This document shows, in pieces, positions 7,807-15,699 of a stretch of 39,673 bases of DNA (positions are counted from its first letter, which is position 1; each line of letters begins with the position of its first letter). The stretch is taken from assembly GCF_006658505.1 (NCBI RefSeq), contig NZ_VFUZ01000040.1, forward strand, positions 1 through 39,673, written 5' to 3'. The notes beneath the pieces are model-generated. The model made no database searches. It was given only the letters and a program-made list of their open reading frames with translations, and was not told the DNA's origin. The DNA is from Mesorhizobium sp. B2-4-15. Lineage in GTDB: Bacteria > Pseudomonadota > Alphaproteobacteria > Rhizobiales > Rhizobiaceae. The position numbers and the translations under genes are program-made.

Positions 7807-8625
7807 CTAGATCGTCAGCTTCGAGACCGGGGTCGGAGGTGCGAAGGGGTAGGCGCCCCAAACTGACTGGTCGAAATTGATTACAGAGCCAGTCATCATC
7901 CCGGCATCTTCCGAAGCCAAGAATGTGACCGCCTTGGCCACTTCCGCAGGAGCCAGAAGGCGCTCAAAAGGTTGTTCGGCCGCAGCCTTTTCGAGCCAAT
8001 TTGCGTCCGCGCCATGATACTCGCGCTGGATGCGGTCCTCCCCGTCGGAAGCCATCCAGCCGATATTCAGCTGATTGACACGGATCTTGTTCCGCATCGT
8101 TGCAAACGCCGTGTTGCGGGTAAGCGTGGCAAGAGCACCCTTGGAGGCGCAGTAGGACGCGATGAACGGCTGCCCGGCCAGCGCCGAGGTCGAGCCAATG
8201 TTCACGATCGCACCCTGGATATTGTCTCGGACCATCCGCCGAATTGCTTCCTGCATCAAGAAGAAGGGAGCGCGCGTATTGATCGCGAACATCCGGTCGA
8301 AAAGCTCCTCGCTCGTGTCGAGGATGTCGCCCCGATCCGTAAGGCCGGCGGCATTCACCAGGACGTCGACGCGCCCAAAGGTCTTATCGGCGGCCTCAAT
8401 CACCGTCCTGCAATCGGCCACGTTCGCCAGATCGGCCTGGACGAAGCGAACGACGCAGCCTGTTTTAGCCTCAATCGCTGCCGCGACGGCGCCACCCTTG
8501 TCGGCGTTGCGCCCACAAGTGACAATACCGGCGGCGCCCGCATTTGCGAAATCCATGGCGATCGCAGCACCCAATCCTTGCGTGCCGCCGGTGACCACCG
8601 CGAATTTCCCATCGACTCTGTTCAT
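7807..8625 (-). CDS. SDR-family NAD(P)-dependent oxidoreductase
   Basis: This 272-residue classical short-chain dehydrogenase oxidises or reduces an alcohol/ketone pair. The cofactor motif is VVTGGTQGLGAAIA, the structural motif is VLVNAAGL, and the catalytic serine and YxxxK appear as NIGSTSALAG and YCASKGALA. The C-terminal half has the usual LAPAEVAKAVTFLASEDAGM-type ending. It is divergent from the iolG-like gene, with 150 bases between the starts that contain two copies of the palindromic operator. It should therefore be co-regulated with inositol dehydrogenase, and may oxidise another polyol or sugar imported by the adjacent ABC transporter. The start ATG is preceded by GGAGGCG. Confidence 0.87.
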   Translation of the reverse strand: MNRVDGKFAVVTGGTQGLGAAIAMDFANAGAAGIVTCGRNADKGGAVAAAIEAKTGCVVRFVQADLANVADCRTVIEAADKTFGRVDVLVNAAGLTDRGDILDTSEELFDRMFAINTRAPFFLMQEAIRRMVRDNIQGAIVNIGSTSALAGQPFIASYCASKGALATLTRNTAFATMRNKIRVNQLNIGWMASDGEDRIQREYHGADANWLEKAAAEQPFERLLAPAEVAKAVTFLASEDAGMMTGSVINFDQSVWGAYPFAPPTPVSKLTI

Positions 8626-8645
8626 TTTTCAACGCCTCCTCAGCC

Positions 8646-8661
8646 TGCAATGAAATTTGCA
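8646..8661. promoter_or_regulatory. Operator palindrome TGCAA-N6-TTGCA, SDR side of the SDR/iolG promoter region
   Basis: TGCAA-TGAAAT-TTGCA is a perfect inverted repeat, 21 bases from the SDR start codon. It is the first of two identical-arm sites in this divergent region; their centres are 58 bases apart. A second inverted repeat, CAATAC-N7-GTATTG (8670-8688), lies between them. The position suits repression of the SDR gene. Confidence 0.6.
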
Positions 8662-8685
8662 GAAGAAATCAATACGGAATTTGTA

Positions 8686-8719
8686 TTGACATGCATGCGA
8701 AAATGCAAGATATTTTGCA
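8686..8719. promoter_or_regulatory. iolG promoter with operator palindrome TGCAA-N6-TTGCA over the -10 box
   Basis: TTGACA at 8686-8691 and GATATT at 8709-8714 are 17 bases apart and form a plausible sigma-70 promoter reading toward iolG. The palindrome TGCAA-GATATT-TTGCA (8704-8719) has the -10 hexamer as its central six bases. The same geometry occurs at 1264-1298. A protein bound here would block polymerase, so repression is the simplest reading. Confidence 0.55.
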
Positions 8720-8775
8720 CCAAGCACGCAAAGAATGGTGCTCGGCTTGCACGACAGGCCGCAGGGAGGAAATCA

Positions 8776-9786
8776 ATGTTGCGTATCGCCGTGCTCGGCT
8801 GTGGCCGAATTGGTCAAATGCATGCTGCCAATGTCGCGCGGCATCCCCGATCCAGGTTGGCGGCGGTATTTGATGTCAATTCAGAGGCGGCCGAAAAGGT
8901 CGCGGCGGCTCAAGGCGTCAAAGCCGCGGCCAGCGCAGAGGAGATTTTCGCGTCCGACACGGTGGACGCCGTTCTGATCGCCACGGCAACTCCCACCCAC
9001 GCCGACTACATAGAAATGGCAGTCGCTGCGGGTAAAGCGGTTCTGTGCGAGAAGCCGATCGACCTTAGCCTCGCCCGCGTCGAGGCGTGCGCCGCCAATA
9101 TCGGTGAAACCAAAATCCCGATCCAGCTCGGATTCAACCGCCGTTACGATCCCGGGCATAGTGCAGCGCGAACGGCGATGCTGGCTGGCGATATAGGCGA
9201 GTTGCACCAGGTCATAATCACCTCCCGCGACCCCGCGCTGCCGCCGAGGGCCTATCTGGAGGCTGCGGGCGGTCTATTCCGTGACATGACGATCCATGAC
9301 TTCGATTTGGCTCGCTTCATGCTCGGCGAAGAGCCGACCGAGGTCTTCGCGCTTGCCAATGCACTTATCGATCCGGCACTCGGGAATGAACTCGATGAAG
9401 TCGACAGCGCAATGTTCATCCTGAGGACCGCGTCGGGCAAGCAATGCCACATCAACAACTCGCGCACGGCGGTCTACGGCTACGATCAGCGCGTTGAGCT
9501 CATCGGGAGCGCGGGCATGCTTCTTTCCGACAACCGCAAACCTCACGAATTGCGCCGCTTTACAAGCACGGCCGCCGAGGCGAGCCAGCCGTATCAGTTC
9601 TTCTTTCTCGAGCGCTACCAGGAAGCCTTCATGGCGGAGATCGATGGGTTCGTGGACTGTGTAGAGAAGGGCGCCGTTCCGCTGGCGAGTTTCGAAGATG
9701 GGCGCCGTGCGCTCATCCTGGCGGAAGCGGCTTACAAATCCATGAAAGAGGCACGTTTGGTGCGTGTTTCCGAGGTGGCTGCATAA
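8776..9786 (+). CDS. iolG: Inositol 2-dehydrogenase (IolG-type, Gfo/Idh/MocA family)
   Basis: This 336-residue NAD-dependent dehydrogenase would oxidise myo-inositol (or an isomer) at C2 to inosose, the substrate of IolE. Landmarks are RIAVLGCGRIGQMHAANVAR, VLCEKPIDLSL (family lysine), QLGFNRRYDPGH, GGLFRDMTIHDFDLARFMLG (the Asp/His active-site motif of inositol dehydrogenases) and NNSRTAVYGYDQRVEL. The ATG at 8776 has a strong GGGAGGA ribosome binding site; the frame is open far upstream, opposite the SDR gene, but that part is antisense shadow. The gene has its own promoter, overlapped by a palindromic operator. Pairing with iolE at 299 supports inositol catabolism, although sugar dehydrogenases of the same family can look alike. 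Confidence 0.85.
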   Translation: MLRIAVLGCGRIGQMHAANVARHPRSRLAAVFDVNSEAAEKVAAAQGVKAAASAEEIFASDTVDAVLIATATPTHADYIEMAVAAGKAVLCEKPIDLSLARVEACAANIGETKIPIQLGFNRRYDPGHSAARTAMLAGDIGELHQVIITSRDPALPPRAYLEAAGGLFRDMTIHDFDLARFMLGEEPTEVFALANALIDPALGNELDEVDSAMFILRTASGKQCHINNSRTAVYGYDQRVELIGSAGMLLSDNRKPHELRRFTSTAAEASQPYQFFFLERYQEAFMAEIDGFVDCVEKGAVPLASFEDGRRALILAEAAYKSMKEARLVRVSEVAA

Positions 9787-10165
9787 AGCATTCGGCGGCG
9801 GATCCGCAGGAGGAAGAAAGATCCGCGCAGTGGGAGGAGTGGCGTTTGGTGAAGCCTGGGCTCGCACGGATCGCCGTGTGGGGACATGACCGAGACCGGT
9901 CCCGCAATGGCGCCGGGCATCTTGGCTGTGCCTTGCTTGCGATCAGGATCGAAGGAGAACCGCGAAAGCGTGCCCTCACTGCCGACTTCTCCGCAGGGCT
10001 CTTTCAGAGTGGTCAGGCAAGCACTGCAATTGCATTTGCGGGTGACGACATCGCGAACGATGTCTCATCGCAAGGTCGAACCTTTCTGTGGTGAGCACAG
10101 AAGGCCCAAGCGGCGTCAAGCCCGGCTCAACGGGCGGTCGGACCGCGCAACAAAAGGAGGATTCA
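9787..10165. other. Intergenic region before the ABC transporter operon
   Basis: I see no credible gene in these 379 bases. They hold a short inverted repeat GCGGATC/GATCCGC (9798-9804 with 9820-9826), which may be a weak terminator or leader hairpin after iolG, and one operator-like palindrome at 10025-10040. The rest probably contains the transporter promoter and a leader, but no clear -35/-10 pair stands out. Confidence 0.5.
10025..10040. promoter_or_regulatory. Operator-like palindrome TGCAA-N6-TTGCG upstream of the ABC transporter
   Basis: TGCAA-TTGCAT-TTGCG matches the locus-wide pattern with a single mismatched arm position: the left arm is of the TGCAA type and the right arm of the TTGCG type. 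It lies 126 bases before the binding-protein start codon. It is the weakest of the five copies in symmetry, but its location links the transporter to the same regulator. Confidence 0.5.
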
Positions 10166-11230
10166 ATGAAATTTCCAACTCTCCCCATTTCTCGCCGCAG
10201 AGCCGCCAGCACGGTTGCTTTCGGCGCGCTGTTCCTTGCAATAACCGCTGGAACCGCACTTGCCGAATACAAAGCCGCGGACGTGAGGATCGGTTTCACC
10301 CCGAAGTTTCTCAAGGATGATTTCCAGACCCTGATGCTGGATCTCTCAAAGAAGGCCTTCGATGCAAAGGGTTTCACCCTGGTCGGCGCTCCTGATCCGA
10401 ACGGCGATATCGCGGCCGAAGTCGATGCGCTCCAGAACCTGATTGCCAACGGCGCAAATGTCCTGGTCTTCGCTCCCATTGACGCGGCGGGAATCGTTCC
10501 CGCGGTCAAGAAGGCGAACGATGCCAACGTCCTCGTTTTCTCGATCGATGACGCTCCCGCGGGCGGCAAAGTGACGGCGACGGTGCGCGCGGACAATGTC
10601 GACGCCGGCGTTCAAGGCGCCAAGGAGATGGTCAAGCGCCTGCAGGCCAAGCCATGCTGGACCGATAACAGCTGCATCGTGCTTGAGCTGCAGGGCGCCC
10701 TGACCACCCCCAACGGCCGCGATCGCTCCGATGGCTTCTCCAAGACCTTGCATGAGCTCGCGCCCAAGGCGAATCTGATACAGCGCCCGACCGAATGGAC
10801 TGCCGACATGGCGGCCGACGCTGCGCAGAACGTCCTCACCCAGAATCCTTCGTTGAGCGGCATCTTCATGGCATCCGAACTCATGGCATCGGCCGTGAAC
10901 GCCCAGCTCACCAATGCCGGCAAGGGCGCTCCGGTGGGTGACCCGAACTCGGTGATCCGCATCGCAATCGATGGAACGCCTCAAGGACTGCAGCTGATCC
11001 GCGGCAAGGCCCTCGACGCGACGGTGTCGCAACCCCTGAGCGCCTATGCGAGCAAGACGGCCGACCTGATCGAACTCGTCTCCAAGGGTGGCAAAATCGA
11101 GATCGGACCCCGTGACGACGGCCAGGTTATCGATACTCCCGTCGGACCGCAGTACCAGCTGAAAGCGACGCTGGTGACAACCGACAATGTGGACTCCCCT
11201 GATCTGTGGGCCAACAAGGTCGGCAAATAA
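10166..11230 (+). CDS. Sugar ABC transporter substrate-binding protein (CUT2/ribose type)
   Basis: This 354-residue secreted binding protein starts at an ATG preceded by AAAGGAGG. Residues 1-33 form a signal peptide with SRRRAAS before a hydrophobic stretch and TALAEY as likely cleavage region; the twin arginines leave Tat export possible. The mature part has the Peripla_BP_4 pattern: LMLDLSKKAFDAKGFTL, DGD-like PNGDIAAEVDALQNLIANGA, NVLVFAPIDAAGIVPAVKKA, TVRADNVDAGVQGAKEM, GIFMASELMASAVNAQL and RIAIDGTPQGLQLIRGK. It would capture a sugar or polyol in the periplasm and deliver it to the permease encoded two genes on. The context suggests an inositol-type ligand, but sequence alone does not prove this. 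Confidence 0.87.
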   Translation: MKFPTLPISRRRAASTVAFGALFLAITAGTALAEYKAADVRIGFTPKFLKDDFQTLMLDLSKKAFDAKGFTLVGAPDPNGDIAAEVDALQNLIANGANVLVFAPIDAAGIVPAVKKANDANVLVFSIDDAPAGGKVTATVRADNVDAGVQGAKEMVKRLQAKPCWTDNSCIVLELQGALTTPNGRDRSDGFSKTLHELAPKANLIQRPTEWTADMAADAAQNVLTQNPSLSGIFMASELMASAVNAQLTNAGKGAPVGDPNSVIRIAIDGTPQGLQLIRGKALDATVSQPLSAYASKTADLIELVSKGGKIEIGPRDDGQVIDTPVGPQYQLKATLVTTDNVDSPDLWANKVGK

Positions 11231-11249
11231 GTTCAGGAGGAACCAAGCC

Positions 11250-12749
11250 GTGGAGCCGAAGATCATGGACAAGGCGCGACCCATCGTCGAGATGCGTGAC
11301 ATCGCCAAGACCTTTGGTTCGACCCGGGCTCTTCGCGGCGTGAATTTCACCGTCATGCGCGGTGAGGTTCACGCCCTGTTGGGCCGCAATGGCGCGGGAA
11401 AGAGCACGCTTGTTTCCACCTTGAGCGGATACGTTTCGGCCGATACCGGATCGATCAGAATTGGAGAGGTCGAGGTAGAAGCGGTCGGCCAACACTATGC
11501 GCCCAGCATTCGCAAGTTGATCGCCCACGTTCAACAAACGCCTCAGCTGTTCAACCTGCTGACCGTGGCGGAGAACCTTTTTGTCGAGAATCCTCTCGTG
11601 CGCAGAGGCTTCGGCGTGGTGAGCCACAAGCTGATGTTGGAGTGCGCGACGGACCTGCTGAGCGAATGGAATATGGACATCCAACCCCGCTCGCTTGCAG
11701 GCGAGCTGGGCGCCGGGACCAGACAACTGCTCGAGATCATGAAGGCTCTTAGCCGCGGCGTGCCCGTCATGATCCTGGACGAGCCAACCGCGGCGCTGAG
11801 CAATGCGGAAAAACGCATTCTGTTCGAGCATGTGAGGGCGCTCAAAGCCAAGGGGGTCTCGTTCGTCTATATCTCGCACCACCTGGATGAGGTTTTCGAG
11901 ATTGCCGATACAGTCACGATCTTGAGGGACGGGAAGGTCGTAAAGGAACGCGAGCCCGTGGAGCGTCTCGACGTGGAGACCATCGCCGACCTTATGATGG
12001 GTGAAAAGACGGTTCGAAGCACGCGACAGGACTTCGTGGCGGATGAAGCCCCTGTTCTGCTTCAGGCCAAGGGGATTCGGCTCGACAGCTTTTCGGAAAA
12101 GGATATCGACTTTGAGGTAAGGGCGGGCGAGATCGTGGCCCTGGCAGGCCCGGTGGGTGGCGGGAAGGAAGCGCTCGCAATGGTCCTTGCTGGCCAGCAA
12201 AGGCCTGAGAAAGGCGAGGTGGTCAGCCCGCGTGGAAAGCTGCCCACCATCGGCCTGGTTCCGACCGACAGGCATGCGAGCGGCTATGTCGGCATTCTGG
12301 GTGTTCGCGAGAATGTAGCGATCGGTGGCCTTGACGTCCTGTCTGGTAAACTGGGTTTTATCAGCAAAGGCAAGGAAGCCAGGCATGTCGGGCGCCTTGC
12401 CCAGCAGACGAACGTAATCGCTTCGTCTCTGGAGCAGGCGGTGAGCCAGCTCAGCGGCGGCAATCAGCAGAAGGTCGTTTTCGCGCGCGCGCTTTGTCGA
12501 GGTCCCGAGGTCATAGTCGCCCTTAGCCCAACCCGCGGTGTCGATGTGGGGGCCAAGGAACAGCTCTACTCGCTGTTGCGGGATCTTGCCAGCAAGGGGC
12601 TGGGAGTTGTGGTCGTCTCGGACGAGGAAGACGAAATTGATCAATTGGCAAACCGGGTCGTGATCGTGTTCGAGGGACACGTCGTCGATGAACTGGTGGG
12701 TGGGTACACAATCAAAGATCTAATCCTACGGATGGAGGGCGTCGTATGA
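11250..12749 (+). CDS. Sugar ABC transporter ATP-binding protein, double NBD (CUT2 type)
   Basis: This 499-residue protein contains two fused nucleotide-binding domains, as in RbsA-type transporters. The GTG at 11250 was chosen because AGGAGG lies 9 bases upstream; the ATG at 11265 is too far from it. Domain 1 has an intact Walker A (GRNGAGKST, about residues 45-53) and Walker B (VMILDEPTAALS), and a YISHHLDEVFEIAD switch region. Domain 2 has GPVGGGKEAL in place of Walker A and LSGGNQQKV as signature, but its Walker B reads VIVALSPTRGVDVG, lacking the usual Asp-Glu. The second site is therefore probably not hydrolytic, a feature also known from nucleoside-type relatives. Its stop overlaps the permease start (ATGA), so the two are coupled. 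Confidence 0.88.
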   Translation: MEPKIMDKARPIVEMRDIAKTFGSTRALRGVNFTVMRGEVHALLGRNGAGKSTLVSTLSGYVSADTGSIRIGEVEVEAVGQHYAPSIRKLIAHVQQTPQLFNLLTVAENLFVENPLVRRGFGVVSHKLMLECATDLLSEWNMDIQPRSLAGELGAGTRQLLEIMKALSRGVPVMILDEPTAALSNAEKRILFEHVRALKAKGVSFVYISHHLDEVFEIADTVTILRDGKVVKEREPVERLDVETIADLMMGEKTVRSTRQDFVADEAPVLLQAKGIRLDSFSEKDIDFEVRAGEIVALAGPVGGGKEALAMVLAGQQRPEKGEVVSPRGKLPTIGLVPTDRHASGYVGILGVRENVAIGGLDVLSGKLGFISKGKEARHVGRLAQQTNVIASSLEQAVSQLSGGNQQKVVFARALCRGPEVIVALSPTRGVDVGAKEQLYSLLRDLASKGLGVVVVSDEEDEIDQLANRVVIVFEGHVVDELVGGYTIKDLILRMEGVV

Positions 12750-13792
12750 GCACCGATATCGTGAGCAAATCAACGCCGAAGAAGGAACATTCCGGGCAGT
12801 CACGGCTATCCGCCTTCGGAAGCGCTTTCGTGGCCGGTGGATTTACGATGTACCCGGTCCTTCTCATCCTGGTAATCGTTGGGGCCATTGTTGCTCCGCG
12901 GTTCGCCACGGCAGCCAATCTGCTGAATATCCTCGACCAGGTAAGCGTTCTGGGTTTGACGACGATCGGACTGACTTTCGTCGTCCTGATAGGGCGACTG
13001 GATCTGTCGCTCGAGGGAATTGTCGGTTTCGCCCCGATGTTGGCAGCCGTCACCTTGGTGCCTGTGGCGGCAGGCGGGCTCGGACTGGAGCTGCCGAGCT
13101 GGGCTGGCCTATTCGTTGCGCTGGGCACTGCGGGGCTAATTGGCCTTTTCAACGGTTTCATGGTCGTCAGGGTCGGTCTCAACCCGTTCATCTCGACACT
13201 CGGGCTGCTTGTCCTGCTTCGGGGCGGAGTGCTGATCGTTTCCAACGGGCGTTCGATCTACTCTCCCGGCAAGGCGCTGACCTATCTCGGCTCCGAGAGT
13301 TGGTTCGGTATTCCTGTGTCGGTGATTGTATTCATCGTCGTCGCGGCTATGGTCGGCCTTGTCTTCCACTACCACCGCTATGGCCGCGCCTTGTACGCGA
13401 TCGGCGGCAATGAAGACGCCGCAAGGGCGGCCGGCATCAACGTGGACAGGGTCATTTGGTCGGCGTTTGTCTTCGCGGCTCTCTTGGCGGGCTTGGCCGG
13501 CGTTCTGATGACGGGCCGTCTCGATTCCGCGGTGACAACCCAAGGGCAAGGGATAATCTTCTCTGCTTTCGCAGCTGCGGTAATCGGTGGCGTAAGCCTG
13601 GGCGGCGGCCGAGGGACGATCGTCGGAGTCATTAGCGGAGTGCTCCTGATCGGCGTCATCAACAACTTGCTGACCTTGGCGCAGGTTCCGTCCTTTTACG
13701 TGCAGGCATCGACTGGTGCCGTGATCATAGCGGCCGCGGTGCTGACGACGATTGCGAGTCGACGCTCGAGCGGCGTGCGAACCCGAACCTGA
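12746..13792 (+). CDS. Sugar ABC transporter permease (CUT2 type)
   Basis: This 348-residue inner-membrane protein has about nine or ten hydrophobic segments, beginning with YPVLLILVIVGAIVAPRF. Family landmarks are TIGLTFVVLIGRLDLSLEG (the conserved ...GGIDLS-like segment), GLFNGFMVVRVGLNPFISTL, the cytoplasmic coupling loop with AIGGNEDAARAAGINVDRV, and the ending AAAVIGGVSLGGGRGTI. All fit BPD_transp_2 permeases of ribose/inositol/xylose systems. It overlaps the ATPase gene by four bases and completes a binding protein-ATPase-permease operon. A strong hairpin follows at 13801-13827. Confidence 0.88.
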   Translation: MSTDIVSKSTPKKEHSGQSRLSAFGSAFVAGGFTMYPVLLILVIVGAIVAPRFATAANLLNILDQVSVLGLTTIGLTFVVLIGRLDLSLEGIVGFAPMLAAVTLVPVAAGGLGLELPSWAGLFVALGTAGLIGLFNGFMVVRVGLNPFISTLGLLVLLRGGVLIVSNGRSIYSPGKALTYLGSESWFGIPVSVIVFIVVAAMVGLVFHYHRYGRALYAIGGNEDAARAAGINVDRVIWSAFVFAALLAGLAGVLMTGRLDSAVTTQGQGIIFSAFAAAVIGGVSLGGGRGTIVGVISGVLLIGVINNLLTLAQVPSFYVQASTGAVIIAAAVLTTIASRRSSGVRTRT

Positions 13793-13800
13793 GATATCAT

Positions 13801-13827
13801 GCCGGCAAAGTGATTGGCTTTGCCGGC
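13801..13827 (+). terminator. Hairpin after the ABC permease gene
   Basis: GCCGGCAAAG (13801-13810) and CTTTGCCGGC (13818-13827) form a perfect 10-bp stem with a 7-base loop, starting 8 bases after the permease stop. There is no clear run of T afterwards, so it may act as a weak terminator, a Rho-related element or an mRNA 3'-end stabiliser. Confidence 0.6.
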
Positions 13828-13901
13828 GTCATCGCCAGGCTCGAATTGACGGTGCGGGCATCGATCAAAAGCAGTAGGCCAGTCTTAGTCTGGAGGTGGC
13901 G

Positions 13902-14864
13902 GTGAAACGGCGTCCAATCGGACAGACTGGATTGGAAGTTACCGAGATCTGTTTCGGAACGGCTCCCCTCGGCGGGATGCCGGACACTTATGGCTATAGC
14001 GTCGACGAAGCCACCGCACTTGCGACCATCCGAGCGATTTTCGACGGCCCGGTCAACGTCATGGACACTTCCCGCAATTACGGCCTTGGCCGCAGCGAGG
14101 AGCGAATTGGAACAGTGATCAGAGAGCGCGGAGGTCTACCTCCAGGATTTGTGCTTTCGACCAAATTAGACCGGGATATGGGTACAGGCCGCTTCGACGC
14201 CGGTCGCGCCAGACAGTCGCTCGAGGAGAGTCTTCTGACTCTCGGTCTCGATCGCGTTCACATACTCCACCTTCACGACCCTGAACATTCCGCCGATGCC
14301 GACGAGATCACGCGGCCAGGCGGCGCGCTCGATGAATTGTTTCGGATAAAAGAGGAAGGTCTAGCGACCGCGGTCGGGTTGGCAATGGGCCGTCTCGATA
14401 TCATGCTGCCGATCGTAAGAGACTGGCCGTTTGACGTCCTGCTCAACCACAATCGCTTCACGCTTTTGAATCGATCGGCAGGTCATCTCTTTGAGCTTGC
14501 CAATGAAAGAGGGATAGCTGTGTTCAACGCGGCTCCTTACGCTGGCGGTGTCTTGGCCAAGGGCAGTTCGCGGGTGTCTCGGATAACCTATCAAGAGATC
14601 GATGAAACAAAGCTCGCACCAGTGCGCCAGATCGAGGAGCTGTGCGGAAAGCATTCCCTGGCCCCTGGCGCGGCAGCACTGCAGTTCTCACTAAACGACC
14701 CGCGGATCACCTCGACGGTTGTAGGTGTTTCAAAACCCGAGAGGATCGCCCAGACACTTGAGTGGGCCGCCGCGGCCATCCCTGAACAGGCTTGGGAGGA
14801 TCTTGGGAAGATTGGGTATTCGTTGGATGATCCCGAGGCCGAGCGGCTTTATAAACCGGGATAG
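13902..14864 (+). CDS. Aldo/keto reductase (sugar/aldose dehydrogenase-like)
   Basis: This protein of about 320 residues belongs to the aldo/keto reductase superfamily, which reduces carbonyls or oxidises sugars with NAD(P). Motifs include EICFGTAPLGGMPDTYGY, the catalytic Asp/Tyr segment NVMDTSRNYGLGRSEERIG, Lys in LSTKLDRDMG and His in HILHLHDPEH. The length and layout recall the L-fucose/D-threo-aldose dehydrogenase branch. I chose the GTG at 13902, five bases after TGGAGG; another GTG at 13896 overlaps that ribosome binding site. It follows the ABC transporter but is separated from it by a hairpin, so it may have its own transcript. It probably works on a sugar or polyol taken up by this locus. 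Confidence 0.84.
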   Translation: MKRRPIGQTGLEVTEICFGTAPLGGMPDTYGYSVDEATALATIRAIFDGPVNVMDTSRNYGLGRSEERIGTVIRERGGLPPGFVLSTKLDRDMGTGRFDAGRARQSLEESLLTLGLDRVHILHLHDPEHSADADEITRPGGALDELFRIKEEGLATAVGLAMGRLDIMLPIVRDWPFDVLLNHNRFTLLNRSAGHLFELANERGIAVFNAAPYAGGVLAKGSSRVSRITYQEIDETKLAPVRQIEELCGKHSLAPGAAALQFSLNDPRITSTVVGVSKPERIAQTLEWAAAAIPEQAWEDLGKIGYSLDDPEAERLYKPG

Positions 14865-15004
14865 TGACGGCGCTAGCACAATCTGCAGCAATGCATTCGC
14901 AGCTTTCGCCAGCAATGTTGTCGATTCGGCTTACCCAAAAATCTGCTGCTTGAGGATGCGCAGGATAGCGCTGTCGGTCGCGGAATGTGGGCTTACCGCC
15001 TGGC

Positions 15005-15120
15005 GGGCAAAAAAACCGCGTTCGAGCGCGCCGCTGCGCCTCACGCCATCGCCGACGAAACAACGCGCGAAACAGGCAAGCCGCTTGTCCAGTCCGAGTG
15101 CGAATGGCGTTATCCGATCT
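15005..15120 (+). pseudogene. Aldehyde dehydrogenase fragment
   Basis: The translated stretch KKTAFERAAAPHAIADE, followed directly by TRETGKPLVQSECEW, matches residues of the intact aldehyde dehydrogenase at 1480 (KSAFERADALHRIADE ... SETGKPLAQSEREW). An internal segment of about a dozen residues is missing. No start, cofactor domain or catalytic cysteine is present. It is a short decayed remnant of a related gene. The surrounding 14865-15699 interval otherwise contains only the next fragment. Confidence 0.65.
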
Positions 15121-15124
15121 CGCT

Positions 15125-15590
15125 GGCGGTCACGACGCGGCGCTCTGCGATCTGGCATCGGCAAAGGCGTCAATTTCTGCGTTGAAGGCCACCTGCTAGC
15201 GCTCGATGAGGCAATGCAGATAGGGCTCGGCTTGTCCATGAACCCTCGGCCGTAGATCCTGGCACCGTGCGCGCGGCAGTTTTCGGAGATCGCCGTGCGG
15301 CTGAACCGAACGCCTCGACACGTTGCATATCCGCAGACGGCCCGACGGGAATTGTTGATGATGGCCTACTTCCCGCTTGCCGTCTTCATCACGACAGTGT
15401 CCCAGTCGCCCGTCCGATCCACCAATTCCGGATCACCAGACGGGCGCCGGTTGCGAACACTTCGACAGGTCCCTCGCCGAGCATGAAGCGCGCCAGGTCG
15501 AAATCATGGATCGTCATGTCCCGGAATATCCCGCCCGACACTTCAAAGTAGGCGGCAGGAGGCATGTGCGCTTCTGGCCGGCGGTGAAGA
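15125..15590 (-). pseudogene. IolG-like Gfo/Idh/MocA dehydrogenase fragment
   Basis: The minus strand reads PPAAYFEVSGGIFRDMTIHD then FDLARFMLGEGPVEVFATGA, matching the active-site region of the intact iolG at 8776 (GGLFRDMTIHDFDLARFMLG). After a frameshift it continues as TVVMKTASGK, an in-frame TAG, then AIINNSRRAV, matching the NNSR region. Further on ER-stop-QVAFNAEIDAFADA matches ERYQEAFMAEIDGF with the Tyr codon changed to TAG. The N-terminal cofactor domain is absent. It is a truncated, multiply broken relative, not a copy of the intact gene. Confidence 0.72.
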
Positions 15591-15699
15591 CCCTGAACTT
15601 GGGCTGTCGGGTGCCCCTTCGTCCCTAACCGACCTTTGAATCCCTTTGAAGTCCCGCTTCTGAAGGAGTAAATACAACCTTAGCTAAAGGGAGGTAGCG

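Noticed and set aside
7972..8775. Long open frame upstream of iolG on the plus strand
   Set aside because: It is the antisense shadow of the SDR gene; the strong ribosome binding site is at 8767-8773 and the family N-terminus starts at 8776.
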